Shown here: positions 35,202-46,629 of the stretch, piece after piece
How the letters are laid out: every line of letters begins with the position of its first letter
Position numbering within the stretch: position 1 is the stretch's first letter
Assembly: GCA_963971425.1 (NCBI GenBank)
Contig: OZ020518.1
Location: 10,395,989-10,459,988, forward strand
DNA length: 64,000 nt
Reading direction: 5' to 3'
Origin: Bryoerythrophyllum caledonicum
Lineage: Eukaryota > Streptophyta > Bryopsida > Pottiales > Pottiaceae
The notes under the pieces: model-generated
What the model saw: the letters and a program-made list of their open reading frames with translations, nothing else
What the model was told of the DNA's origin: nothing
Database searches by the model: none
Program-made: the position numbers and the translations under genes

Positions 35202-36194
35202 TCGGGAGTCATTACCATAAGAACACCACGGCTCATCAAGTACTTTCAGCCTTCCCATCTCTGACACAATTAATTCTCCGAGACCAGAAGGAGCTCCGAA
35301 GCTCCAAATTGTTCTTTTTGTCTTTCTTGTTAGAATCCTATAAACAAGGGTTCAAAACGTGCTTCCAAAGACTCTCTACAAAATAAAAGTGCATGGTGGT
35401 TGACATAAGTCTTTGAAGGCTTGTACTCATGAGTTGACTTGACTTTATATTCCAAATTATTTGTATGCCAAATTATATGATGAAAAACACAAAGTATGGA
35501 TAGTTCCATTGAAACTTAGACCTTAGTTTGATAATAAACTTTATGCACCAAAAGTAGTCCGGTTCGAGAATTTGATCATCACCTGGATTTCTGATGCACA
35601 TGGGTTGCGATTTTCTGTGCACGTTTTCATGACTTACGACAAGAGTCAGTGTTTATTTTTGTATGGGACACAGACAACACCGATTTTGCAGACAGTTTTT
35701 AGCCATAGCCTAAGTGGATTGTGAAAGTTTTTGACCTCTTCTATTAATTTTTTTAAATTTATGATTAAAATCAGCCCAAAGTATTGTGATCATGCGAATT
35801 CCATGACTAAAGTGGGAAGAAAATATTGGACCAAATTTGACTCATTCGTGAGGAATATGTTGATTTATCACCGAAATGCAGGGTCAAGATAATTTCAACT
35901 GGAATCCCAGAATTGCTTGAACAAATGCTTATGGATGGTAGTCAACACAGTCAACCCAGTCAACTGCTTGATTATTTCAAAGTGTAGCAATTGCACTCAA
36001 TTCTTTGTAAATTAATTAAAATCCTTCAATGTTTTTATTTGTGTGACAAATATAAAACTGATAAAAGTTTAAACCAATGGAATTGTGATATTTTAATACA
36101 ACTATTAAATATTATTTTAATATAACTAATCACAATGAAATTAGAAAAATTGCCGTAAAAATATCTACCTTGATTGATTTTGAGAGTTTCAACA
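35202..36194. other. Intergenic, no gene seen
   Basis: AT-rich DNA without a recognisable gene or bounded element. A tandem 'gtcaacacagtcaacccagtcaac' lies near 35940. Confidence 0.4.
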
Positions 36195-36198
36195 TTAA

Positions 36199-37150
36199 AC
36201 CCTAGAGACCACAGGTGTTGAGGTTTCTCTTGCAAATCTTGGGCACGTTCCCATGGTTGCATTATACATTTTCAATGCTTGAAACTTTGTATCACAATGC
36301 AAGAAGATATTCCTTCGGAGACCGGCGTTCTTCTTTCTTGCAAGAAGATAAGAGCTATGTGGAAATATAATTTGAATTCTCATCCAACTCATGGAACAAT
36401 TCTTATGCTAGCTTGAAATTTTTTGTTGAGAGCGGACACGTTGGACAACTTCAGAAACTTTTGTTGTAAACCTCTGTAAGATATGAAAATTCTAATACAA
36501 GTAGTTAACATCATTTTATTTGAAATTGTCAAGAAGGAAACCGTCCCATAGTGTAAATTTTTCACCATAAGACAAGCCAAAGTTTCTCAATTTGTTTTAG
36601 GCAAGGTGCACAAAACAAATATAAACTTCTCATTACAATCAATGATTTTCATTATTTCCTCATTAAATTTCTCAGCTACAAGAAGAAGCATCAACCTTGG
36701 TTTTGACCGTTTGGATTATCACTTCAATCAAAAATGATTTAAAAAAAATCAAAATGTAGATTGGAGACTTTTGAACCTTTCTTCATTGCATGCATATTTT
36801 TTGAAATGTTGCACTCCTCCGATACCTCTAAGAGTTGGTGTACAAGAAACTAACATCACGTATATTTTAATGGTATCAAATTCATGAAATAGTGATGCAA
36901 AACTCTAATACCAAAGGAAGTCAAAGTTTGCTTATCCTTTGACACAAGGAAGGTTTTTTCTCTCGTCACTTCAAAAGCTATAATGTTCAATTTGTGCGGT
37001 CAAGTTTTATAAGAATTCATTAACATGGAATATTAATAGTATATATTGTGATCTTACAGTTAAAGATGGAAATAATGACCTTATTATTCCTTTTCAATCT
37101 TTGCACTAGAATGTGCAGTTTTTGTGAAACGGTGTCATGCTTGTTCAGAC
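36199..37150 (+). mobile_element. TTAA-type element family P1, copy D (right end lost)
   Basis: It begins after TTAA (36195-36198) as ACCCTAGAGACC and aligns with P1 through 'cttgggcacgttcccatggttg', 'gagcggacacgttggacaac' and the 'aacctttcttcattgcatgc' region. No CTTTAGGGG end is visible near 37150. Confidence 0.55.
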
Positions 37151-37769
37151 ATTTAAATGTGCTTTGAGAATTTGCGTCACAATTCCTATTTACAATTTTA
37201 TGTATCGTGATATTTTTATTTGATTACATACGCGCAAAGTTTAAAGCACTTTTATCCACCACATCTCCATCATTTTCAACAGTGGGCTCACTGTTTCAAT
37301 GGAGAAGAAACTATCGGTGATGGGTGTACAAGTATATATGTGATTTAAAGTGTCAAAAGTCATTATTATAAATCTTAGGCTCGTGGCCCACTTACGTAGT
37401 AGGAATAATACTCGAATCTCTACGACTGGGCGAATATGTCTACATCTGAAGCATTTTAATGTCATATGCCGACAATCCGTGTTTGAAAACAATGTGCTAT
37501 CTCTCTCATTCCATCAAGTGGACATTTCATTGTAGAAATGTAGGTATAGTTGACAACGATGGGTAATTTATTCCATGTGCACTTAAACTGAGTTGTTTGA
37601 GAAAGGAGATAAGACACGGCGGACCCTGTTTACACATGGAAAAGTTTCATGCAAGTTTTTCGTAATGGAAAATTATACAATAATAATTGTGCATGCAATG
37701 TTGATAAATTGTCAACACCACGTGGGATGGTTGGCCTCGGTAGTCGCATGGCCTCCTAGAAACTCTTAA

Positions 37770-37892
37770 CCCTTCAACGGTGGGTTGGTTATGGTGCAAC
37801 CATCAATCTACGAGTGTCGTAGATGATGCATTTTAGAACCTATTACACTTGTAGATGATGGTTGCGCCATAGCCAACGTGGTGTTAAAAGGG
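37770..37892. mobile_element. 123-bp hairpin element flanked by TTAA
   Basis: It reads CCCTTCAACGGTGGGTTGG to a complementary CCAACGTGGTGTTAAAAGGG, with almost the whole length pairing with itself around a short loop near 37830. Perfect TTAA lies on both sides (37766-37769 and 37893-37896). It is the smallest TTAA element here. Confidence 0.82.
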
Positions 37893-37896
37893 TTAA

Positions 37897-40499
37897 TTCA
37901 TGTTAATTGCAACGACAAATTTAGTTGCATTTTGTTTGTTTGTTTGTTTGTTATTCCTTCTCTCATTCATTCTTCTTCCCTTTTCAACAACAGTCAAAGA
38001 TATGAGTAATATACTAATGAAATTCATTCACAAACATATCTTATTATTAATGTAGCCAAACAAAATGTATCAGCAAAGCTGTCACTATTGGACTCACCAA
38101 TGATTATTTGCATTATAATAATTTCCTCCTATTTTTAGAACGATTCTAAAATCTATTTAGAGAACTTTGGAAAGGCAAAACCAGCCCTTTTGTTTTTGGC
38201 TAAAATGGGCTATATTGCTAAAAATAAAACTCCATACTATAAGGCCTTTGATAAAAATTGGAGAAAAAAAGAGAAAAAGCCAAATTTCGCTATGGCGTCC
38301 CACGTCCGAAGCCAGAAGGCGAGAAGGTTGGGCTAGCATGAGCCAAATGTAGGGGATGTGGATCCACCACATAGACAAGGTTGGTTGCCATTAAACTCCC
38401 AATTGAAGGCATTGACGTTTGGAATTAGAATTCATAAATAAAATTCTGACATAATGGCCAATTAGATAGGCCATCTTGTGCATTGACAAGTCATTAGTGC
38501 ATGATAGTTGCTCTTAGTATCAATGAATGTGCAAATCTCCAATCAATTAATTTGTTGTTGATTCCTCTAGGAACTTGAGCTTTGATTTATTTTTCCTACT
38601 AGGAGCCTGATTGCTTCCATTCCACTTTCTCAATCGCCACACGTTTCCACCTCGCACCTCTCTCAAAAGCCAAAATTGCCACAACTCCCCTTCCGTTGCA
38701 GCCACTATGGCTATCTCATGAAAACAAAAAAAAGGGTTGGACAAAACTCATGCAACACACCAAGCTTATCATGCAGCACACATAAACTTATCATGCGGCT
38801 TCGTTTTGTCTTATTTCTAATTTTTGGTTTCACACGTACATAACAGAGATACATTAGAGCATCCCCACCGTGGCACGTCATACCAAGAAAAAATCCCCAT
38901 TGGACTTGGCATAGCAAGGGGTTCGGCCCACTCGTCGGTTGGGCGTTGCACCTTGGTGATCAAGGTGGCGGCCAAGTGAATGCGGCCTCCCATCCGGTGC
39001 ATAGTTGGTGGGGCTATGGTCCAACCGACTGGTGTGTCATTGTAAGTAGGCGGTGGCTACATGGCGCCCGGCTCTGGCTCTATCATCGCTCAACTTCCCA
39101 CACCTATTACTTGTCAGCACTTTTCCTCGTCCGCTTTTACTCGTCGGCATGTTTACTCGGCTCATGACGAGTAAAAGTGACATAATTTACCGATTTGTTT
39201 CTACAATCACAAAGAAAAGAAAGTTGCGGCAAATTACATGCACGAAACGAGGAGCAAATTCCAACAGCGTCGGAGACTACAACCAAAGGAGGAGCAGTCA
39301 ACGTGGGTTGACATTACACAAAATTTTTATGTTTAGTGCGATGGTACTTTATGATTTGAAAGCGCTATAACTTTTTACTATCGATCAAGATTTTTATTGA
39401 GAGAACAACATCTGGACTACTGGAAGAGGGTGCCCATTGTCAACATGGTTGGTAAAAATATTCATTGAGAGTAAAGAATTATTGAATTCACATACCGTAC
39501 CCAAGGGCCGCATTCCGCACCCTTGTAAGTTGTGCCGAATGATTCTTTATCTTTAAGTAGAAGTTCGGCAACCGTCAAAATATCCATCAAAATCCGTTTC
39601 TTCACCGGGTTCAAAAATGATGTTTTCAAAAAATATTTTTCAAAATGTTTGGCAGCTATTTTTAGATTTTAAAAGCGGAATTTGGTAGTGTGCTTACATG
39701 AAACATAAAATTTAGAGCACTGTCGTGTCATGGGAACATTTGATTGGGAAAAGTGGCCTTGTTTGCAGCAGCTGGCCGAAGTTTCAATTATTGCAGCCCG
39801 AGTAGCTCCTGGGGCCCTACTCAGTCCCTTTACCGATGGAGCTCCAGAGGAAGCCACCTTTGCAAAATAATTATATGTGCGCCTGATGCCAACATCCGAT
39901 CCATATGCTTGCATGCGGCGAAAAACCGGGGGCTTCACTTTTCCAACTGGACGCGTCGTTACATGGCCTATACCCTACGTGCTGGTTGGATTTGAATGTA
40001 ATCAATTCAAAATGGAGGAAAATATAAGGGATTTGTCTAAGGTCATACCCATGTAATGCCAAGGTCATACCCATGTGATATCTAGGCAATACTCATGTGA
40101 CACCCACTGTGGATTGGAAAAAATAATTAATTCGTCATGGAGTGTCCGAATGTGACGGATGCGTATAGTAACTCCTAAACATCGTTGCATGATTGTGAGT
40201 GAGACCCTTTGTGCTTAGTTTCTTGTTAACAACCATCATTTCCATCCATCCCTTTTAAAAGATTATTTTATCTTATTGTAGCCTATAATGGAGGTGATTT
40301 AAACATTGCTTTTAATATTGATATATTAAGAGACATGGAAGTTTTAACTCTGAGGTCTTAATTCATCCCTATTGAGTTTTAGACGGTGTTGCTTTTTTGT
40401 ACAACAAATTTTAGAGGTAGTAAAGGGGTGTAGAAAATTGTGTGATGCATGGCGATTTAAAAATTGTCAGCATGCACATTCGATTGTCATACAAGAATC
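37897..40499. other. Intergenic, minor repeats only
   Basis: No gene is seen. About 39370-39480 resembles about 45645-45760 (a dispersed repeat around 'atttttattgagagaacaac'). A 21-23-bp unit is repeated about three times at 40038-40103 ('aaggtcatacccatgt'). Short GC-rich inverted words occur near 38935-39030. Confidence 0.4.
40038..40103 (+). repeat. Short tandem repeat, ~22-bp unit, three copies
   Basis: The unit core 'aaggtcatacccatgt' occurs twice exactly and a third time as 'aggcaatactcatgtga'. Confidence 0.7.
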
Positions 40500-40603
40500 C
40501 TCAGGATCAAATGTCTGTTTGGGGGACAATTCTTTATTACTTTGACTGCGGTTACCTTTCAATTTGTATGGTCATAGTTCACAAATTTTTCACCCACCAT
40601 CTC
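40500..40603 (+). mobile_element. P3 TTAA-element, left part split by LINE 2
   Basis: It matches the first half of the P3 copy at 46184-46401 ('gggacaatctttt..tttgactgcggtta'). It ends at the 11-bp target CCCACCATCTC (40593-40603), which is repeated at 44296-44306. Confidence 0.65.
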
Positions 40604-40925
40604 TGAAAGAAGAAGAAGAAGAAGAAGAATGTTGATTCCCGAAGGGGACCGGCATGAATAAAGTGTCTGTTCGTTCCACCACTAAGACCGTGCCCACCAA
40701 GCAGGGAATTAGCAGTATGGAGCTACTTCCCCCTCTCGAGGGTAGACACTATGTAACAAGTAACCATAAGGATGCAAATCGAAACAGAGAAAAAACCACA
40801 ATCAGGACAAGGGAGTGGGGGAAGAAGAGAAAGGAAAGAAAAGAGAAAAAACAAAGAAAAGGGAAGGACAAGGACGGTAGGGAGGAAGGAAGAAATGGGT
40901 GGGGCAATGGGGAGTTGGACGCTTT

Positions 40926-43900
40926 ATGGAGTGTCATGTAGACCTGGGAGGGTTTGATTATTCTCTATTAATCGTTTATGTAGTAGTATGGACATAGCAT
41001 ATTGGATTGCGATGGTGTTGATATTTTTGAAGGTATGTTTAATTGTGTCCATGGGTATTTTGAAAGTTTCTTCAAGGGTGTTCATGGATGGGATATAGGT
41101 TGTGGCATGGGCACCAGCCGTGATGACTATGAGGGGGTCTATTTTCCATCCGAGGTTTTTAATGTCGTCAATGAGGGGTTGATATTTATTTAATTAATTT
41201 TCTATCGTTCCGGCCAGAATCTGTCATTACAGTACATGAATTCAATAAATTGAATGGTGTAGTTTGGGTCAATGTGGATGGGTGGCGGGTCATTGTATGG
41301 TAGGCCTTTAACACAAAGGATGTCGGGTTTAAATCTAGCATTACAATGACATCATTGGCTTGCACATGTACATGGGAGTAGCCAAGGTGGGACCGTGTTT
41401 TCTTGTGGGTTGTTATTGAAAGTGCCGGCATTCATGAGTATGAAACATCGGGATTTGTTATGTGAGGTAATTAGTTTCCGGATTTCCCATACTGCTTTGT
41501 TGTGTCTTTTAACAATGAGGGAGTGTATGTGGTGGTTTTGGCATTTAAGTAGAACGTGTAGCCATGTGTCAGGGTCCGTGGAGGTGCATATGGGGCATGT
41601 TATGGATGGGAAGCGTTCTATTCCAAAGAAGAGTTGTTTATGGGCATTCCCCATATATTGACCGGTGCGGAATTTAATAAGGCATGTGATTTGTGAATAT
41701 GTAATGGTGGGATTTTTCCAGAAATTTGTAGACAGTTCATTGTCTATGTTATTATTGCCGGTCCATTTTTCTATGTTAGGGAAGTTTTCAGAGATTGTGT
41801 CAATGTCATTGTATGTGTCTTGTTTTTTAAGGTATTTTCCTAAAAATCAGACCGGACCTTTGTCCGGGGTGTCATCTTTGGAGGGCCAATCCTCTTTTTG
41901 GAAATAGTATGGGGTGGCATGTGCATGTTCATATAGGTCTTTGGCGTTTTTATGAGATTTTTCTCTTCTTTCTTTGGCTAGTTTATCGGCTTGTTCATTT
42001 CCTTCTATATTAGTGTGGGCTCTGGCTTTATGGAGTGTGGTAGGTTGTGTTCGATTTTGTAGTATTTGTACCATGGACATGAGTATTATTTTGTCAGGGT
42101 GGCTATTGTGGAGAGTAGGGTGTGTTATTTGTGTGTTTAGTAGATATAGAACATTGATGCAATCCGTAAAAATATGTGCGGGTTTGTTGGTGTATTTGGT
42201 GTTGATGATTTGGAGTGTTTTATGTATGGCCATCATCTCTGCTCTGAGGATGTTTTGAAGTCCATGAAGTCTTTTGGCTAATTTGATTTCTTTGTTGAGA
42301 TTGTATATACCGTATCCGGCTTTTTCTCTATGCCAATGTCGAGGGCTACTTTCCACCGGTTCTTTGAAGGATCCATCCGTGTAGTAGCTATGTATGGGGT
42401 CATATTTTGGGTGTGTATTTGTGTGGTAAGTAGGGAGAGGAGGATTTGTCATGGAGTAGTTTAATGTGTTGTTATTGTATTCTAATTTAGACCATTTTTT
42501 GCTACGATTTACTGGTGTTTAGGGGGGTGTGGGCGGGGCAATATTTATGTGTATCCGGCTTATGTTTAGAGTTTTGGTTATGGATGTGAGTGTGGCTAGT
42601 TGTTCTAAGGTTCCCGTTGTTTTGTTTTGGTGATGGACACATAGTATTTGTAGTGTAGCTCGTTCGAGCCTAGGCTTTTTTTGTTCAGGTGGGATGGTGG
42701 GTTCTTTGTAAGTTATTAAGTCCACTTCGAATAAGGTAGAGGCACCCAATTCCGATCGGCCACCCAATTCCGATCAGTAGAGTATGCATGACATGGTGCA
42801 TGAAAATGGTAAATGCATGAAATGGTGCATGAAGCAACCCAAAACCAATAACTCAAAATCTGAAAACCCCACTCATTATCGGCATTAGGTCAGGAGGTGT
42901 GCAATTTTGGATTGTTCCACCTCAATTGAGCTCTCATTGGTGGCCTTGCCTAGAAAGTCAATCAAGACCGATTGGCATTGGGTACCCTCCATGAGTTGGT
43001 TATCCATGGCATGTCTTCTCTCTTTTACTCACTCTCACTTGTTGGCATTGGGTGAAGGAGGACACTAAATCTCACCTACTCTACAATTTGATTATAGGCT
43101 CCGATGGTTTTGGGCTTTTAAATTCCATATCAATTCCAAATCTTTGTGATTAAATTTGAAAAAATATTTGTTGAGTTTCATTCCTAATTCCGCATCTTTC
43201 TACATAAATGTTTTTGACACACAATGTCATTTGAGTCCCCAACTGGCTTAAGTGATCGGAATTGGGTGCCTCTACCTAAGTGCAATGATGTGTGAGTCAG
43301 GAAAGGGGCCCGAGTGTGGGTTAAAGTTTTGGTACTAGTTTTTGTCGGGTATTATGATGAGGGTAGAGGTGTGGTTTGGGTCATATTTGGCCACGAGGCC
43401 GGCCCAATGTAGTGCTTGTTGTGTTTCTTCTTCGTTGTGAGGGTGAGCTATACCATTGCCTATCCATTTGTGGTCAAAGGCTTCTCCTAGTGATCCGAAT
43501 ATTTTATCTCTTTCAAAGGGGGAGTAAAATTTGTTAAGTTTAATGGGGCATGTGACGGGGGAAGAGAAGTATGAGTGTTGGATGTTGAATGTTGAAATTA
43601 ATGAGTTTAGTATAGGTGTGGGTAGTGTATATTGTGTAAGTTTGAGGGGGTTATTTTTTATATTTTATATTTGTATCTTTGATATAGCCAAATGACTTCG
43701 GTTTCAAATGGTTGGGTTATTGGTTCAATGTTTGTAGGGTTTTGTAGTTTGATATTGTATTGGTTCCACAACCATGTGAGCCTAGTGATGGGGATGGTGA
43801 AGAGGTGTCGTCCATCTTCTTCGTATAGGTGTGCTTGGTCTTTGTCTATTGTAATTGTGTTAGATGAGGTAAGAATATCTTTTTCGGGGTTACATTCCGT

Positions 43901-44295
43901 TGTGTAAATGTTTAGTAGGGGGATTATTATGGGTGGGGTGACAGACCGTGTGTCTTGGAATTGGTTTTGTGGGTGGTGGGTTTGAATAATTTCGGTGTAG
44001 AATTTGTGTTGGATTCTTTGATAATATTGTGTCAATTTATTGATATTATGTGTAATGGTGTTTTGGTTGTGTCTTGGGAAGAGGTTTCTTTGGGGGAGCC
44101 ATTTATTGTAGGTGTTGTTATTGTGTTCCCATTGGCATAAATATCTGGTGTAGTTGTTATTATATGTTTTTTCCTTGTATTCGTGGTGTATGATGTTGTT
44201 AATGGGGTATGTGGTGGGGTTTTTGAGGATGTGATTTGGGAGGCGGGGGCGGTGTGGTGGGAGTGGGGAGGGTGTATCGGTGGTGGGAGGGTATT
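40926..44295 (-). pseudogene. LINE ORF2 C-terminal part: chromo-like, MTase-like, RNase H, CCHC, RLE-like; broken
   Basis: From the 5' side: a chromodomain-like stretch near 44020-44190 (IIHHEYKEKT, YLCQW, NKWLPQRNL, LTQYY); WLYQRYKYKI near 43690; an MTase-like segment near 43330-43560 (RDKIFGSLGEAF, W-x-GNGIAHPHN, LIIIP); RNase H at about 41940-42400 with all four acidic residues (YTDGSF, LRAEMMAI, IFTDCIN, GNEQADKLAK); a CCHC finger CPICT..HVLLKC with RHNKAVWEI near 41490-41600; and an RLE-like segment near 41150-41330 (KPDILCVKG, FIEFMYCNDR, KYQPLI). A helical tail ends at 40926. There are stops in the MTase-like, linker and RLE-like parts, and a 544-bp element interrupts the frame. The RNase H and finger stretches are uninterrupted. 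Confidence 0.74.
42734..43277. mobile_element. TA-type non-autonomous element, copy 2 (inside LINE 2)
   Basis: A 544-bp element has perfect inverted ends starting AGGTAGAGGCACCCAATT. The flanks are TA (42732-42733) and AA (43278-43279). Removing the element and one TA rejoins the LINE frame in register with LINE 1 (A-L-F-E-V-D against T-L-F-D-V-D); assuming a 3-bp TAA duplication would leave an extra base. It is homologous to 6076-6620 throughout and non-coding. Confidence 0.85.
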
Positions 44296-44405
44296 CCCAC
44301 CATCTCATATAAGTTTCAAAGAAGATCCTACAGTTGCATTCTCAAAAATTTGAACTTGGCAATTTTTAAATCAATGGAGTAGAGATTCTTTTAAAATGGG
44401 TTGGT
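44296..44405 (+). mobile_element. P3 TTAA-element, right part split by LINE 2
   Basis: It continues the P3 sequence interrupted at 40603 ('catataagtttcaaagaagatcctacagttgcattctc') and ends with 'ggtcctttagagg'-like sequence near 44405-44415. Confidence 0.65.
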
Positions 44406-44739
44406 CCTTTAGAGGTGAAGATAGAAACTATAAAGAAGGGGAAAATATGATTCAAAATTTCCAATTTTTATGTAGAATAGAAGTTTTTATTTTTTTTTCC
44501 AACTTCACTTGGTGTGAAAATTCATCTTTCTTTCAAGTGACAATTATCGCACTACATATTGATCTATAAAAATGATCATATTAGTGCTTTTATATACCAA
44601 ATTCTATTGAAACTCTTTAATCTATGATGCCCATAGATTCTCCCTTAGGTAGATGGTTGCTCGACCTTGTAGGATTAAGATTTAATCTTAGATTTAACAA
44701 GGAGCTGGTCAAGGACCTGTTCCACATGGAGATTCCATT

Positions 44740-44871
44740 ATGTGAGAAACATGACTTCTTTGTCCGGTGGGCATCAACTTAGTGGTGGAACGAAGAGACA
44801 CTTTATTCGAACGAGCCTCCAAAGGAGACCGGAGTTCTTCTTCTTCTTCTTCTTCTTCTTCTTCTTCTTCT
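44740..44871 (+). mobile_element. 5'-truncated LINE 3'-end fragment with (TTC)n tail
   Basis: 'gtggtggaacgaagagacactttattc' in part, then 'gcctccaaaggagacc' and a (TTC)n run at 44835-44871, match the 3' ends of LINE 1 and LINE 2. Downstream, a ~30-bp word ('cttgataaacatgccat' and following) is directly repeated near 44870 and 44909. Confidence 0.65.
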
Positions 44872-44959
44872 TGATAAACATGCCATAATTTTTAAAGCAT
44901 GTCCTTCTTCTTGATAAACATGCCATAGTTTTTAAAGTGTGAGCAAGTGCATCGGATGA

Positions 44960-46180
44960 TGACCATTGAGTGCTTTTGAAATTGGGGAACATAAATTGAA
45001 AGTCTCAGTTATTGTCAAAAAGTTATATCATGTGTATGTATGTGCATATATGTGTAAGTATAGAAAACGCCATTCACTCCGGCCCAGCTGTGTGCCGGTG
45101 TTCTTTATTATTATTAGAAATTGCCGTACATGAGGTCCTAGAAAGCATATTATCCATCTAACACCTGATAATGTGTACAATATATGTACAGGAAACCCCT
45201 CAAATGCAGAATGTCCTGCAAAAGCGCGAGCTTCAATACTGAAATTTATACCCAAGCCCCTATTTTCTTCCAAAAAGTGTGATTAGGTGATCTAACCAGA
45301 CGAAACCAGTGTTGCCTCCATCAATAGACGATTCATCAGTCTCCGTAGAATATATAGACGGTCAATGGACGGTCTCCTGCTACTCTCCTCTAGTAAGTTA
45401 CTAAATTTCTAGCATCTACGTCTGGAAAAATAAATACCTGGATAATTAATTACTAGTTGTTATCAGTATTGGAGAGGAGTCGACACGATGTCATCTCAGA
45501 TGACGAGACCCACGTACGTTTACAGGAACACTAATTCAACCCACTCTGAGGGAACACTATTAAAAGGATGGTATGAGATGACCATTGAGGAAGGTAGGAT
45601 TTTACTACACTAAAATTGAGGTTTAGTGTTAATCAGAGTAAATGAGATAAGTTTTGTCTTTGATGTGGATTTTTATCGAGAGCACAACTATCTAAAGAGA
45701 GGGATAATTGTGAACATAGTTGGTAATTTTTTTTAAAGAGTATTAACTTGTAGCATTTACTTGAGTCATTTTGTCTGTTGAACACTAAATCTCAATTTTA
45801 GAGTAACGGTGGAGCATCTAGGGCGTATTATCTAGATTCACTTTCTAGTTTAGGTAATCTTTGGCTAAATTTGAACACAAGAAGAAGGGGTGATATGATG
45901 AAATCTATAATTTATCATTTTCCCAGTACAACTTTTGTCTTTCTTCTCCCTTTCTAATGCGCTCCCATACCATTGTGTTGTCAACCCATAAACCTAATGC
46001 TATGATTAAGAGAAGGTGGAGGTCATAATAACTAGGGCACAATGGAGTTGTTCCCCAGATCCAATTTGCACCATAATTCATCTTCAACTTAGCTGATTTG
46101 ATGGTTCTACACCCTTGTCTTTCTTCTCCCTTTTCTAATGTGCTTGCTTACTATTGGAACAACTAGGTACAACTAGAAAC
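44960..46180. other. Intergenic, no gene seen
   Basis: It includes a dispersed repeat at about 45645-45760 (related to 39370-39480) and a minus-strand frame at 45905-46087 (WIWGTTPLCPSYYDLHLL) that I do not recognise and do not credit as a gene. Confidence 0.35.
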
Positions 46181-46183
46181 TGA

Positions 46184-46625
46184 CCCCCAAAGGACCGAGT
46201 ATCCATTCCGGGGACAATCTTTTCCACTTTGGCTGCAATTCTCTCATCCAATCCGTACGGTCAATATTCACAATGTTTTTACCACATCATCTCAGATAAG
46301 TTGAGAAGAGGATCCTACGGTGACATTCTCCAAAGGTTCACCTTGGCAGTTTCTAATCAATAGAGCAGAGACTCCTCTGAAATACCGTGGTCCTTTAGGG
46401 GTTTACCCCTAAAGAACCTAAACATTTCAGAGGAAGCCTCACCTTCCACCGATTAAAAACTTCCAAGATGAACTTTTGGAGAATGTAACCGCAGGATCCT
46501 CTTCTCAACTTATATGAGATGATGTGGTAAAAAAATTGTGAATATCGACCGTACGGATTAGATGAGAGAATCGCAGCCAAAGTGGAAAAGATTGTCCCCG
46601 GAACGGACACTCGGTCCTTTAGAGG
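46184..46625. mobile_element. Two P3 TTAA-elements head to head (442-bp inverted repeat)
   Basis: The left copy (46184-46401) and right copy (46406-46625) are inverted relative to each other and about 90% alike, joined as CTTTAGGGG-TTTA-CCCCTAAAG. The outer ends read CCCCCAAAGGACCGAG and its complement. The joint is a one-base variant of TTAA, so one copy probably inserted into the flanking TTAA of the other. Transcripts would form a long hairpin. Confidence 0.8.
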
Positions 46626-46629
46626 TCAT

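Larger units (their letters stand above)
40604..44295 (-). mobile_element. LINE copy 2, 5'-truncated, with a nested TA-type element
   Basis: The element reads on the minus strand and is bracketed by a perfect 11-bp duplication CCCACCATCTC (40593-40603 and 44296-44306) inside a P3 element. The 3' end is a (TTC)n-rich tail after the same terminal block as LINE 1. The ORF ends at about 40926, leaving a ~320-bp 3' region. Without the 544-bp insertion at 42734-43277 it is about 3.15 kb. It extends further 5' than LINE 1 and so adds a chromodomain-like segment, but no reverse transcriptase is present in the copy. Confidence 0.85.

Noticed and set aside
42734..43277. PIF/Harbinger assignment with a TAA duplication
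   Set aside because: TAA fits the bare flanks of this copy, but it leaves the LINE frame one base out and does not fit copy 1; TA with one substitution fits both copies and the empty site.
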